Shown: positions 1 through 12,025, counted from the stretch's first letter. The stretch: DNA of 64,000 nt from Aspidapion aeneum (GCA_963576565.1 CAUYVT010000086.1:28035-92034); one strand, 5' to 3'. The notes: generated from the sequence alone by a model not told the origin. A program made the numbers and translations.

Positions 1-1625
1 ACTTGAAAACCCCAATCTTCAGCTATACGGAACGGTACTTGAATGTATAGAATCAACAAAGTTCTTGGGAATGATATTTGATAGAAAACTCAGTTGGAAT
101 CTACACATAAAATATATAGTAAAAAAATGCCAAAAGAATATAAACTTACTAAAAATACTAGCACATAGATCCTGGGGTGCAGACACAACAACCTTGATGG
201 CCATCTACAGAAGTTTAATAAGATCTAAAATCGAATACGGGTGCGTAGCATATGCTTCCACGTCGCCCTCGTTATTACAGATGCTAAATACCATTCAAAA
301 CTCCAGCCTCCGTATTGTCCTGGTAGCATACCGTACGAGTCCTGTCGAAAGCCTTTTGTGCGAAGCAGGAGAACCCCCTTTATCCCTTAGAAGAATATAC
401 CTTAGTCTCTCTTACGCAGCCAATGCCCTAAATAATAATTCAAACCCAGTCAAACAAAATCTCCAAAAACATGATTTCAGTCGTATCTACCAACAAAGAC
501 CAAACATAACACCATCTTTCTATGAAAGAATTAAAAGATATCAAGCCGAAGTAGGAAGTGTTTTTCCTAACTTCTTCACATACGAAGAAAAGTATCCACC
601 ATGGCTAGTTGAGACCCCAGAATGCATTTTTTCAATGACAAAATTTGATAAGACCAGCAATAACCCAGAACTAATTAGAAATGAACTAGCAACTATAACA
701 GAAACTATGAAGAACCATGTCAAAATATACACTGATGCATCAAAAACTTTAGAGGGGGTTGGAGCAGCGGTCGTAATAAAAGATACTGAAATACTCAAGT
801 TTCAACTGACAAAGCACACCAGTGTGTACACAGCAGAACTTTATGCGATCTATGAAGGACTAAAATATACACTTAACAAAAGACTAAAATCAACTTTAAT
901 TTTATCAGACTCCCTAAGTTCTATCCAGTCAATTTGCTCAGTCTATTCAAAACATCCCATAATTCATATGATTAAAGACATACTATACAAGATGCAAGAA
1001 CTCTCACTTAAAGTAACTTTTATGTGGATTCCATCACATGTCGGTATCGCGGGAAATGAAACGGCTGATCAACAGGCCAAACTGGCAATCAGTGACTATA
1101 TTGACTCTACACCTATCAATAAAACTGTATATAGTGACTTTAAAGTGTTCATTAAATGTAAAGTGCTAAACCTATGGCAAGACCAGTGGAATACATCAAA
1201 CTCTAAATTACGCACAATTAAGACCTCTGTTAAATCGTAGCCATTTTTATCAAACTCAAGAAAAGAGCAAGTTTACTTGTCTAGGCTTAGAATAGGTCAT
1301 ACGAAAATTACACATGAACATATTTTTAACAAAACAAATCCTCCCGTATGTACAGAGTGCCGAGAACCTATTACGGTCAAACACATTTTAATTGATTGTG
1401 TAGCTTACAGAAACGAAAGACAAAAACATAAATTAATAGCAAACATTGGTGTTCTATTAAACAATGAAACAAAGAATTCAAACAGTGTCCTAGCCTTTTT
1501 AAAAGACTGTAAGATTTTGCAATGTATTTAAAATAATAAGGTTATATCATGTTAAACAAACGTTAATTTGCGCTAATGACACTATGTGGTCGATGCGCCT
1601 TAATCTAAAATAAATAAAAAAAAAA
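1..1625 (+). mobile_element. 3' part of a Jockey/I-like non-LTR retrotransposon
   Basis: The window opens inside this element. The reverse-transcriptase tail, an RNase H domain and a Cys/His knuckle are followed by an untranslated tail and an A-rich 3' end at about 1608-1625. The next base begins foldback sequence that matches the interior of the copies at 7872 and 19385. The retrotransposon therefore appears to have inserted into the left terminal part of that foldback, whose outer end would lie left of the window. Clade assignment (Jockey/I-like, with RNase H) is from domain order only. Confidence 0.8.
2..1531 (+). pseudogene. Retrotransposon ORF2 C-terminal region (RT end, RNase H, Cys/His knuckle) with one in-frame stop
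   Basis: The frame is open from the left edge. It starts with the end of the RT domain (motif KFLGMIFDRKLSW), then a thumb-like region, then RNase H. The RNase H acidic residues are visible in IYTDAS (Asp codon 734-736), YTAELYAI, LILSDSLSS and GNETAD. A TAG at 1238-1240 interrupts the frame. The same frame continues directly after it with SRLRIGHTKITHEHIF and a Cys-x2-Cys...His-x4-Cys knuckle (CTEC ... VKHILIDC), the usual C-terminus of such proteins, and ends at the TAA of 1529-1531. A single nonsense change separates the pieces with no frameshift, so the copy looks fairly young but inactive. The N-terminal endonuclease and RT core lie outside the window. Confidence 0.85.
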
Positions 1626-3293
1626 TATATTTGTTTATTTGTTTGATCATTACTTTCTTTCTTCTTTAGGTTTTTGGTGGTTTGTATACAATTCAAATTT
1701 TTTTTTTATTAGAAAAATAAATAAAATGGCGGATCCAAAATGGCGGATTTTCCCATTTATGAACCGATATGCACCAAACTCGGAACTTTGCGATCTTTCA
1801 TGTCGCTGATTATTATTTTTAACTTAAATTTAAAAAAATTAAAAGGGCGAATCCAAAATGGCAGACTTTCTCATTTATGAACCAATATATATCAAATTCG
1901 GAACTTTCAGGTGTTTTAGGTCGCTGATTGTGATTTCTAACTTAAACTTAAAAAAAACAAAATGGCAGGGACCAAATGGCGTCTCATTTATGAATCGATT
2001 TACATCAAACTTGGAACATTGAGATCTTTCAGGTCGCTGATTATTATTTTTAACTTAAATTTTAAAAAATCATAATGCGAATCAAAAATGGCGGACGGTC
2101 CCATTTATGAATGCATTAAATTCGGAACTTCGGGGTGTTTTAGGTCCCTGATTTTGATTTTTAACTTAAACTTTAAAAAAACCAAAATGGTGGTTCCAAA
2201 ATGGCGCACTTTGTTATTTATAAAGCGATTTGCCTCCACCTTGAAACATCCCATCCGCCATTGTCATTGTATTTTTTTTAAATAAATTTTATTAAAAAAG
2301 TGACCTACAGTATTAATATAAATTAAGCCATTATACATAATGTACTTAAACTAAGTATACCAGATATACAAACACTCTAACCTCTCAAGTCAAGAAAATA
2401 CTTTTAGATTTTATAAAATAAATGTTTTGCTTGTAAAAACTCTTACTACCACAAGCGTTATCTTGATTTGAAACATTTTATGCTGTTCGTATGTTGGATC
2501 ACAAAAACTGATTTTATTAAATTTTGGTTCATAAATGGGAAAGTGTGCCATTTTGGATCCGTCATTTAGATTTTTTTTAATTTAATTTAAAAATAATAAT
2601 CAGCGACCTGAAAGCTCTCAATGTTCCACGTTTTATGCAAATCGGTTATATATTATTATTATTATTATTATATATTGGATCCGCCATTTTGATTTTTTTT
2701 TATGTTTACGTTAGAAATCGTAATCAGCGACCTGACACACCTCAAAGTTTCGAGTTTGATAAATATTGGTTCATAAATGAGGAAGTCCGCCATTTTGGAT
2801 ACGCCATTTTTATTTTTTTAAGTTTCAGTGGGAAATCATAATAAGCGACCTGAAACACCTCAAAGTTCCGAGTTTGACGCATATTTTTTCATAAATGGGA
2901 AAGTCCGTTTTTTTTGATCCGCCATTTTGATTTTTTTTAGTGTAAGTTAAAAATAATTATCAGCGACCTGAAAGATCGCAAAGTTCCGAATTTGATGCAT
3001 ATCGGTTCATAAATGGGAAAATCCGCCATTTTGGATCCGCCATTTTAAATATTTTTCTAATAAAAAAAACGTTAAATTGTATAATGACCACCAAATACCT
3101 AGTTGGAAAGTGTAAAAAGAGTTATGATCAAACAAATACACAAATATATTATATGAAGTCAAGCTAAATCAAACTGTTTGCCAATAGTAATATAATAAAA
3201 CAAAAAATCTTGCGGCGAATTGTCTCCACGGCAAATCGGCCGACGGCGAATTGTCCCCGCGGCGAATCGGCCGCGGCGAATTGTCCCCTACCC
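1626..3293. mobile_element. Foldback element, copy 1 (left end missing)
   Basis: Two inverted arms (about 1626-2290 and 2490-3293) are built from diverged units of roughly 110-120 bp. Each unit contains the words AAAATGGCGGATCC, CCATTTATGAACCGAT and AGGTCGCTGATTATTATTT. The arms read in opposite directions and meet near 2290-2490. The right end carries a GC-rich array of GGCGAATTGTCCCC and GGCGAATCGGCC words ending at 3293. The left end lacks this array because the element at 1-1625 sits there. There is no credible ORF. The copies at 7872-9384 and 19385-22306 share arms and ends. Confidence 0.8.
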
Positions 3294-3740
3294 GTATTCT
3301 ATAGATGTTCTTGTTCCTTCGCTCTCGACAGTCCGCCTTTTTTCCATCAGTCTCTTTATTTCTTTTGATATACAATTTTCCCTCTTTTTATCTTTTTGTG
3401 CGATGTCTTTTCCTACTTTGGTCATAGCTTTTGTCAGCGTATCATTAATTTCATCTATATTTTCATTTTCCTATTCTAAGTTTTGAGTTAGCTGTTTCTT
3501 TAGCCTTTCTTTGTATATAGCTTTATTTTGTGTTCTGACCATCCTGTGATCCCTGCCTGTTGTAAAGCTGTTTAGACCTGTTACATCTCTAACGATATTT
3601 TTATCAGTAGTCAGTATGTAATAAATTTCTATTTTCGTTATTCCATTAGAGCTGAGCCATGTCCACTTTCGTTGCGGTTTCTTTCTATAGAATGATTTCA
3701 TTGCATAAAGCTGTTTTTCCTCCAGTTAATTCATTAAGGT
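3294..3740 (-). pseudogene. RTE-like retrotransposon fragment (endonuclease C-terminus and linker)
   Basis: On the - strand the translation reads RKWTWLSSNGITKIEIYYIL, then VRDVTGLNSFTTGRDHRMVR. This is the C-terminal end of an apurinic-type endonuclease domain, with the SDHR-like element here as GRDHR. After a stop near 3471 it continues with a charged segment (EINDTLTKAMTKVGKDIA, then TVERERNKNIYRIR) typical of the linker between endonuclease and RT. The fragment abuts the end of the foldback at 3293. It is both 5'- and 3'-incomplete and has no RT core. Confidence 0.65.
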
Positions 3741-3780
3741 TAAGGTGGATGGACTATTATGGATAATCTTTTGTTTTAAG

Positions 3781-3990
3781 GAAATCCCAAGACATCAACT
3801 AGACAAATGTATCCAAGAAGTTGAATTCCTTAGAATATTACCCAAAAACGTCCTTAATATGGTGGTCGCATCTGCGCAAAGAAGATATTTTTTGCCCGGC
3901 GATATTATTTTTAAACCAAAAGAAAATGCCGCTTCACTGTTCTTTGTTAGAATTGGCAGCACTGCGTTATTTGACGATAAGGGTTGGGAG
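3781..3990 (+). CDS. Cyclic-nucleotide-binding-domain exon of a CNG/HCN-like channel (penultimate exon)
   Basis: This 210-bp exon of 70 whole codons is bounded by an acceptor (TTGTTTTAAG) and a donor (GAG followed by GTAAAG). The translation starts EIPRHQLDKCIQEVEFLRIL and includes RRYFLPGDIIF, then LFFVRIGSTALFDD. This is the first part of a cNMP-binding beta-roll: the alpha-A helix with its FL..LP element, then strands 1-4 with the conserved Gly-Asp turn and the F-V-x-x-G strand. It joins in phase 0 to the exon at 12026 so that GWE is followed by VCHLEDGQ, the expected next strand. The transmembrane part must be encoded left of the window. Family level only: CNG, HCN or a related insect channel. 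Confidence 0.85.
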
Positions 3991-4133
3991 GTAAAGCCAA
4001 TTTATTGTTTTAAACTTAACGAAAATTAAAAACTGCACTATAGATACCTATAAACTTGATGCTGACTACTTTTTGGTTGAAGGATTAACTCATATGTTTA
4101 CCTTGAAAGCAATAGTTTCCAATATCTGTATTA

Positions 4134-4699
4134 TACAGGTTTTTCCCGTATATTTTGACACCATATTATCTAAAACGTTTATTTGAATAGATGTCAAAAT
4201 ATGATAAATGCAAAAGTTTCATAATTTTTTAAGAAATTTAAAATATTTGTGCTAGAATGTCAAAAAGTTCTAAATAAATGTCACAATTTGACAGGTCGAT
4301 GGTTTTTTTAAAATTAAACACCCTGTATATTATTTTAGAATTTTGTAAATCTTTTCTTTCTGATTTTAAAAATATATGTTTATTAGTTTTGGCAATATAT
4401 GCGTTTTTAAACGCAAGTTTTAAAAATTTTAATTGGTACTCTTTAAAACATCAAGGGAGCCATGAAAAAGACAATCGCAATGACACAAAAAGTGATGCTA
4501 TTGTTTTGTCAGAAATGTGTTTGTTGTGTCAGAAACAACTACTCCGAGGGAAAATACCCCTACCGGCATTGAATTATACTGATGGTTTGATGCTTTCGTT
4601 GGGATTTTGTCAAAACTACTCTGCAACAACATCATATTTTGATATCTATTCAAATACACGATTTAGATATGGTGTAAAGATATACGGGAAAACCCTGTA
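4134..4699. mobile_element. Inverted-repeat MITE with TA ends
   Basis: The left end TACAGGTTTTTCCCGTATAT is mirrored at the right end (ATATACGGGAAAACCCTGTA), and both sides continue into an inverted TTGACACCATAT-like word. TA at both ends suggests a Tc1/mariner-type element. The open frame inside (4278-4700) runs through the terminal repeat, so I do not count it as a gene. A diverged, partial relative appears at about 14040-14290. Confidence 0.6.
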
Positions 4700-5099
4700 G
4701 CTTCGATAGTTTTTAATATTTATATAATTTTTTATAAATACCTCGCAATGTAGGCAATCGTTTTTCGTCGAAGCAATCATATATCCACACAAAACTTGCA
4801 AATAAATGGGAAGTTATTTTGATTTAAAAATAGCAGCCGTATTTAAACCTCCAAACGTCACTACAAGATGTCGAATAAAATCGGAGTAAATCAGTGTTAA
4901 ATATTTAAAGAGCTGTCCGCTATCTTTTATATGCTCATTATTATTTGAACAAGTTCAATTGTAATTTGGTAGAGTGTTCCTAAAATAGGATTCCAATATG
5001 TTGCACTTTTTATATTTAATTTAATCCTATTTTATTCGTTAATGTATCTACAGGGATAGTTTAAAATTCTTAAGGTTTCTAACTTTAAAATTTTTCTTA

Positions 5100-5796
5100 T
5101 ACAGGGTATCCCAAATAAAAGTTAACAGAGGTGTTTTTGGGTATTTTTCGTACGAAGTAGGAGAAACGCTCGGACACGTTGATTTTGTTTGCGAGGGGGA
5201 CACTTTTTGGCTATATTGAAATTTTTTTAGTACGCACCATCTTCGAGGGGTATACTTTACCCCTATATTTTAAATAAAGAAAGTCTGTCTAATGATACCT
5301 TGTTTTGAAGTTCTCTTGAATATCTTTACAATCCTGCAAAAATTTTGAAAATCCATCGATTAGTTTTTGAGATATTTGCTTTCAAATTTAACATGGAATG
5401 ATAAAATAAAAATTAAGTCCGAAAAATATCAAATTCTGATTAAAGTTTAAAGGCAATTATCTCAAAAACTAATGGATTGATTTTTGAATTTTTTACAGTT
5501 CATGTTAAATTTAAAAGTTTGAAGGCAATTATCTCAAAAACTAATCGATAGATTTTTGAAATTTTTACACGGTTGTAAAGATATTCAAGATAACTTCAAA
5601 ACAAGGTATCACTAGACCCACTTTCCTTATTTAAAATATAGGGGTAAAGTATATCCCTCGAAGATGGTGCGCGCTACAAAAATTTTAAGATAGCCAAAAA
5701 GTGTCCCCCTCGCAAACAAAATCGACGCGTCCGAGCGTTTCTCCAAATTCGTACAAAAACACCCAAGAACACCTCTGTTACCTTTTAGTTGGGATA
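5100..5796. mobile_element. Long-TIR MITE (family A)
   Basis: There are two inverted arms of about 280 bp. The left arm starts ACAGGGTATCCCAAATAAAA and contains GTTTGCGAGGGGGACACTTT. The right arm repeats these in reverse (AAAGTGTCCCCCTCGCAAAC at 5697-5716, then TTTTAGTTGGGAT). The centre repeats ATCTCAAAAACTAATSGAT words. There is no coding capacity. The terminal ACAGGGTRTCCCAAATAAAA resembles the ends of the Tc1-like element at 5909, so it may be cross-mobilised by it (inference). A second copy is at 61560-62890. Confidence 0.75.
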
Positions 5797-6677
5797 ATTA
5801 TTTTATCGATCATTTATTATCTCTATAGTTTCTTGAACTTTATACCACCCTTAAGGGGTGGTGCTACAATTTAAGACAATTTCAACCGGAATCCAATGAC
5901 TGCGCATATACAGGGTGTCCCAAATAAAAGCAACTACATGGGGATTTCGGAAACGGTAAGAGATACGAGTTTGTTTAAAAGACAAAAAAGTTGCGTTAGA
6001 ATAAGCCCAATCAGTTGGTTGTGAAACAAAGGCCATAGTTGCATTTGTTGTCATACCTACGTAACTATCTGTCAAAACTTTGTCATTTATTTGATTTATC
6101 TGTTGGAGTTTTCCAGCGGTATTGACTAAGATGGTTTAAGGTTTAAGTTTATCTTTTGTGAAACGTTTTAACTGAATTTCTTTTAAACTTAATAAAAGTT
6201 AATGGAATTTTGAACTAATTATAACTACATAGGTTTAAATAAGAATCTGCAAGGATTTCGTAAAAAATGGAAAAAACGGAAAAGAAATGGTTTAAACTAT
6301 AGGTTTAAGTTTGTAGGGAACGAGGTTTAAGTGAAAATGCAGCAATATTTAAGTGAATTACTTACATTTTTCAATTTACACTTACTCCCCAAACTTGACA
6401 TATCGGAAAATATGTTCTAATGTCGTAATTTTTATTATATAACTTGCACAAACAAAACTAAACCGAAAAATAAATTTTTAAATTTATTAAAATGACGTAA
6501 AAGTGACTGACACTTGCTGGACTAAGTACTGGGATTGTCATCTGCTGTCATCTCGGTGCACGTACATCTTAAATATATCTGTATGGCTAGAGCGTATTAA
6601 AACCATTAATGGAAAATGACTGCTACAAGCGTTCCGCCATATTGGATTCAATTGAACACAAAATGGATTAAAAAAGC

Positions 6678-6848
6678 CAGTGACGTATATAAGGGGGAAA
6701 CCCCCCTTAAGCTAATAGGTTTTTTAGAAATTTTTCATATATTTCATGAATACAAATATAAAGTAACATAAAATACGGCCTTATAGGGTCTCCCCCCACC
6801 CTCCAAACTCTCTCGGCCCCGTACAACCTTTTTCCAAATACGCCACTA
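6678..6848. mobile_element. hAT-type MITE, CAGTGRCGTA family
   Basis: The element begins CAGTGACGTATATAAG and ends AATACGCCACT. It is flanked by a perfect 8-bp duplication, AAAAAAGC, at 6670-6677 and 6849-6856. The internal core TTTCATGAATACAAATATAA is shared with the copies at 7166, 39352, 41813 and 59410. An 8-bp duplication with CAGTGG-type ends is the hAT signature. Confidence 0.8.
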
Positions 6849-7165
6849 AAAAAAGCAAACGCTTTCAATAAAATTTATATTGAGTTGATTTAGGGTGGAA
6901 TTTATATGCGAGCCTTAAGGTCGGACGTTTGCGGGGCGTCCTCAAAGATTTCTCAGCGTTTTCATTTTATAAAGCTTTCCTTAAGAAAGGTTGAGTCAAG
7001 GAAGCGAATGAGCTGGCTACATTGACATTTATATTAATTTGTTATATTTATGACATCTTTTAACAATTTCAGCTAATTTATCAAGATTGGTTTAAATAAC
7101 AGATTTTAGCTGTGATAAAAGTTTCGCTAGAACGAAAAAGTATAATTGTAAAGAATGGTTTAAAA

Positions 7166-7596
7166 CAGTGGCGTATATAGAAAAAAGTATCGGGGGGGGG
7201 GGGGGGCGACGAGGGGTGGCTCGGTCTTTCCTTTTGGTGTACAGGTTATGGGAAATACCAGGAAATACTTGGGAAGTACTGGGAAATATACTAGGAAATA
7301 CCGGGAAGTGCTTGGGAAATACTAGGAAATACCATTGAAAATTGAGGAAATACTGGGAAATACCAGAAAATACCTTAGGTATTATACCGTAAGTATTTCC
7401 CTTTGGTGTACAAAAATCGGCGATCGAGCCACCCCTCGGGGCCCGAGAGAGTTTCAGGGGGGGCCCGAGACCCCATGAGCCCGTATTTTATGTTATTTTA
7501 TGTTTGTATTCATGAAATGCGTGGAAAATATCTAAAAAAAATTTAGCTTCGGGGGGGCCTGGGCCCCCTAGCCCCCCCCCCACATATACGCCACTG
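7166..7596. mobile_element. hAT-type MITE with a 15-G run
   Basis: The ends are CAGTGGCGTATATAG and CATATACGCCACTG, flanked by a perfect 8-bp duplication GTTTAAAA at 7158-7165 and 7597-7604. It is longer than its relatives. Inside are a run of 15 G (7192-7206), repeated GGAAATACYRGGAAATAC words (about 7250-7375) and C-rich tracts near the right end. It is inserted in the Tc1-like element. Confidence 0.85.
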
Positions 7597-7871
7597 GTTT
7601 AAAACTACAAAAAATCCTACAAAATAAAAAACACATGGATGGAATTACCTACTTGAAAAAACAGGGAACAACAAAGGCCTGAAAGAAAATGAATTTGATG
7701 ATCTAGAAATTTATATAGAAAGCATTTTCAGTATCATGAAAAAGCCAAATTAATGTTTTAATGCAGTTGAATATTTACTTCAAATATCATTTGTATGAAA
7801 TCTGGTTAAGTTAATTGTTGTATCTTATGTTTATATGTATTAAATGTTTTATCAAAATTAAATACAATTTT

Positions 7872-9384
7872 TTGACTTCATATAAAATATTTCTTTATTT
7901 GTTAGATAATAACTTTTTTGAAACTTTTCCAAATACGTATTTGGTGGTTAGTATACAATTCAACATTTTTTATTAGAAAAATAAATAAACTCGCGGATCC
8001 AAAATGGCGGATTTTCCCATTTATGAACCAATATGCATCAAATTCGGATCTTTGCGATCTTTTAGGTCGCTAATTATTATTTTTAACTTAAACTAAAAAA
8101 ATCAAAATGGCGGTTAAAAAATGGGAGATTTTCCCATTTATGAACCGATTTGAGTCAAAGTCGGAACTTTGCGATCATTAAGGTCGTTGATTATTATTTT
8201 TAACTTAAACTAAAAAAATCAAAATGGCGGATCAAAAATGACAGACTCTCCCATTTATAAACCAATGTGCTTCAAATTCGGAACTTTAGGGTGTTCAGGT
8301 CGCTGATTATGATTTCTAACTTAAACTTTAAAAAAATCAAAATGGCGGATCCACAATTGTGCCTTCCTATTTATAAACTGATTTGCCTCAAACTTGAAAC
8401 GTCGAGGCGCTTAAGGTAACTCAATACAATTTGTGACTCAAATTTAAAAACATGAAAATGGCGGATACAAATTGGCGGATTTTCCCATTTATGAACCGAT
8501 ATATATCAAACTCGGAAATTTGGGTTGTTTTAGGTCGTATTTTTACTTAAGTTTAAAAAAATCAAAATGGCGGATCAAATATGCCGAATTTTGTTTTATT
8601 GTTCATTGTTACAAGTAATTTAGTAGCACCGCGGTGACACACCACCCTTTATCAGACCAGCAGACATAGTTTTTAGCACAAAATATATAGCATATACTTT
8701 TAAAGCAATGCATTTTTTAAAACTTTTTAGTACAAAAAAAACTGAAGTTAAAAAAAAACTTTTTTGACAAAAAAATCTGGACTTTTAAAGCAAAATATTT
8801 TGGTATATTGGTTCATAAATGGAAAACTTCGTCATTTTTAATCCGCTATTTTGATTTATTTTTAGTATAAGTGAAAAATAATAATCAGCGACCTGAAAGA
8901 TCTCAAAGTTCTGAGTTTGATGCAAATCGGTTTATAAATGAAAAAAGTCACCATTTTGTATCCGCTATTTTGATTTATTTTAAGTTTAAGTTAGAAATCA
9001 TAATCAGCGATCTCAAAACACCTTAAAGTTCCGAGTTTGATACAAATCGGTTCATAAATGGAAAAATCCACCATATTGTATCCGCCATTTTGATTTTTTT
9101 TTAGTTTTAGTTATAAATAATAATCAGCGACCTGAAAGATCGTAAAGTTCCGAGTCTGATGCATATCGGTTCATAAATGGGAAAATCCGCCATTTTGAAT
9201 CCGCCATTTTATTTATTTTTCTAATAAAAAAAATGTTGAATTGAAAAGTTTGAAAAAAGTTATGATCAAACAAATATATTATATGACGTCAAGTTAAATA
9301 AAACTGTTTAAACAATTAATAGTAATATCGTAAAACAAAAAATCTCGCGGCGAACTGTCCCCGCGGCGAATTGTCACCTACTCT
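7872..9384. mobile_element. Foldback element, copy 2 (left terminal array missing)
   Basis: It has the same inverted arms as the copy at 1626: AAAATGGCGG and CCATTTATGAACCGAT units on the left half, their complements on the right half (from about 8800), and an interposed AT-rich centre. The right end ends in GGCGAACTGTCCCC and GGCGAATTGTC words at about 9350-9384. The left side starts within the arm and has no GC-rich array, so it is truncated or deleted there. It is nested in the Tc1-like element. Confidence 0.75.
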
Positions 9385-10409
9385 ACTTGAGATTTTAATA
9401 AAATTTCTGTATAAATTTTCATTAATATTACAAAATAACTACAAAATTGTCTTATAAGGTTTAAAAATTGATTTTGTCAACAGCCCGCTTTTCTTTTTAA
9501 TCTACCAATTAAAGGAAAAACCAAATTGTTGTCTTCCTCAACTAATTATTTAGTTGCATAAAATCTCAAAAGCAACCGTCACAGATTTTTGAAACTAGTG
9601 CGCATAATCAGAAAGCGAACTGACAATAAAAATCGTTATTAATTTATATTTGTATTTTAAAAGTATTGAAATAAATAAATAAATAAATAAAAACATTTTT
9701 TAATATATTAATTTAAAGATTATTTGCAAATAAACAAATCGCGTGTGAGTTTATTTGGATTTTAATCTGAAGATCGTTTTTTTTACTTTCCTCCTCAATG
9801 CAAATATCGTTTAAAAGCTACATGCTAAATTATAAAAGAGATATGAGAATTTAGTACTAAACGGTTTATCCAGCCTTGTGTACAATGCCCTAAAAAACTC
9901 GCTCTAATAGTAAATTGAAGCTAAAAATCGTATAAAATTTTGTCATATCGTTCCTAAATATGATCAAATTTTGCATTTTTAACAAATAAATTAACAAAAA
10001 CCTGATTGTCTTCAAGTTACAATGAGATAAACCACCCCCGTAGGTAGTTTAAAATTTAGGACGATTTTTAGTCGGAATCCCATGACCTAGGGGTTTAAAG
10101 TGACGTAGAAGTCTAAATTAGACAGTTGTAGAAAAATCAGTTTTCCATGTTTTCTTTTTTTTTCCGGTCTATATGGTCCATTTCCAATTTATCGTCCGTA
10201 CAGGTAAAAATACCAAATCAATTCCAATTTTTCCAATCCAATGCACATTTAAAACTTAAACCTTAAACTTAAACCAAAACCTAGACTAAAACTTACGCCT
10301 TAGTAAATACTGGTGTTAAGTTTCTAAGCTACATAAAATGTTTTTTGAGTCACATTATCAATCAAATTTAACGTGGAACGGTTTCCAAATTGGGAGAAAG
10401 TAGATATGT

Positions 10410-11299
10410 ATGAATGCTATATTTTGTGTAATAAGAAGGCTTGAAGAGGTCGAGATATGTACTTTCAAAAATATCCAGAAAGACAGGTTTGTCAATCTTC
10501 AGAAACTATTGAAGCTCTGGTTTTACAAAGTATCGTGGGACAATCCTCGCATCTCCCTTCGTGAACTGGAAATAATGTTGAAGTACCCAAATCAACTGCA
10601 CAAAGAATTCTTAAAAAATTTAAGAATCATCCATATGCAACACATATTAGTCAAGCACTCCGAGCTGGTGACTTCCGCTTAAGGTTCTGTGGTTCGATGA
10701 AAGCGGGTTTACAAACTGCGGGGTGTTTAACAGATATAACTACGTGTACTGGGTCGATGAAAATCCGTTCTTAAATCGTGAGGTGCACGGTGCACCATCA
10801 AGTTAGGTGGGGTTTGAATGTATGGCTAGGGGTCATAAACGGACATATACAAATTAACATTTTTCATAATAATTTGACGGCACCTCGATATCTAGAAATT
10901 CTACAAAATTACGTTTACCAAGTTTTATAAAATTTGCCTCTTCAGGATGTAGCAAACATATAGTTCCAGCAAGATCGAGCACCTCCACATAATGCAAGAA
11001 TCATAACCAACTATTTGAATCAGCAACATGGAAATAACTAGATCGGAAATCGAGGTCCAGTTGTCTGGCCTGCACGTTCGCCGGACCTTACGCCACTTAG
11101 TATTTGTATTTGGGGATACTTAAAGGATAAAGTTTATTCTACTACTCATAATACGATAGAAGAACTTAAGGCAGCCCTTGTTCAAGCCATAGAAGAAATT
11201 CCTGAACAAACGGTTAAAGATTCATGCATGTCTCTAGTTTATCGATGCAGGATTTGCATGAATAACAACGGTGGAATTTTCGAACATTGGCTTATTTAA
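10410..11299 (+). pseudogene. Tc1-like transposase, degenerate
   Basis: An N-terminal helix-turn-helix remnant (NPRISLRELEIML) is followed by the three catalytic positions in order. The first Asp is in LWFDESGFTN (codon 10696-10698), then NRYNYVYWVDENP. The second is in FQQDRAPPHNAR (codon 10973-10975). The third is in WPARSPDLTPL (codon 11084-11086), about 36 residues on, followed by IWGYLKDKVYSTTHNTIEEL and ending at EHWLI near 11299. Several frameshifts and stops, including one at the end of the HTH segment near 10682 and one before WIGNRG-type sequence, make it non-functional. All three acidic residues survive. Its placement between the inverted repeats at 5909 and 11863 ties it to that element. 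Confidence 0.8.
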
Positions 11300-12025
11300 T
11301 TCAATGCTTTGTTATCGGTTTTTAGTTTTATTTTAAATTAAATAATAAATGCAAGCTTTTGTTTTAGAAATAAAAGATAGACTTTAAGAAATTTTATTAT
11401 TTCTTAGCCAGAGAAAAATTCAAAAATAAGGGCTTTAAAGATTTGCATATAAATTAAATAAATGGAAAAGTAATGAAATGTAGTTACGTAGGTATAACAA
11501 CAAACACAACTACGGCATTTGTGTCACAGCTAACTAAGTGAAAAACTATTTTTTTAATAAATTCACATTTTCCGTCATTCAAAGATAGAAATATGGCTAT
11601 GGTTTCAAAAAAACTAGAAGGCCTAGAAAAATATTGTTAACGTCATTCAATTAGCTGTAGTTGCTTATACAAAACTGCCAAATTTCATTAAATTTCTTTG
11701 CAAGATGGCGGCAATATTTTAATTTTTCAAAAAACAAAATTTTTAGTTTTTGCCGGCATCTGATTGGGCTTAGAATAGCGCAACTTTTTTCTCATTTAAG
11801 CAAACTCGTATCTCTTACCGTTTCCGAAATCCCATGTAGTTGCTTTTATTTGGGACACCCTATATACACAGAACCTACCTATTTGACAACTGTGAAGATC
11901 AAATGCGTCCTACACATTTAGTTTAATTCAACGCTAAATATACAGTATGTGCCGTGCCGAACGAGCGGAGACATGACTGATTCAGTGTGCGTGTACTTTA
12001 AATGTGTTTATTTTAATTTTATTAG

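Larger units (their letters stand above)
5909..11863 (+). mobile_element. Tc1/mariner-superfamily transposon, degenerate, with nested insertions
   Basis: Terminal inverted repeats of about 110 bp bound the element. The left starts TACAGGGTGTCCCAAATAAA near 5909 and includes GGATTTCGGAAACGGTAAGA; the right, read in reverse from 11863, gives TATAGGGTGTCCCAAATAAA and the same words. TA lies at both junctions. A damaged DDE/D transposase lies at 10410-11299. Two hAT MITEs (6678, 7166) and a foldback copy (7872) are inserted inside, so the original element was about 3.8 kb. The remaining internal sequence (about 6020-6677, 7605-7871, 9385-10409) is AT-rich and featureless apart from TTTAAGGTTTAAGTTTA words near both ends. 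Confidence 0.8.
3991..12025 (+). other. 8.0-kb intron of the channel gene, filled with nested transposons
   Basis: The intron runs from GTAAAG at 3991 to the acceptor TTTTATTAG ending at 12025. It contains the MITE at 4134-4699, the long-TIR MITE at 5100-5796, and the Tc1-like element at 5909-11863 with three insertions of its own. The pieces not claimed by these elements, 3991-4133, 4700-5099, 5797-5908 and 11864-12025, show no ORF or motif I recognise. Confidence 0.75.

Noticed and set aside
4278..4700. 140-codon open frame on the + strand
   Set aside because: It runs through the right terminal repeat of the MITE at 4134-4699 and has no recognisable motif.
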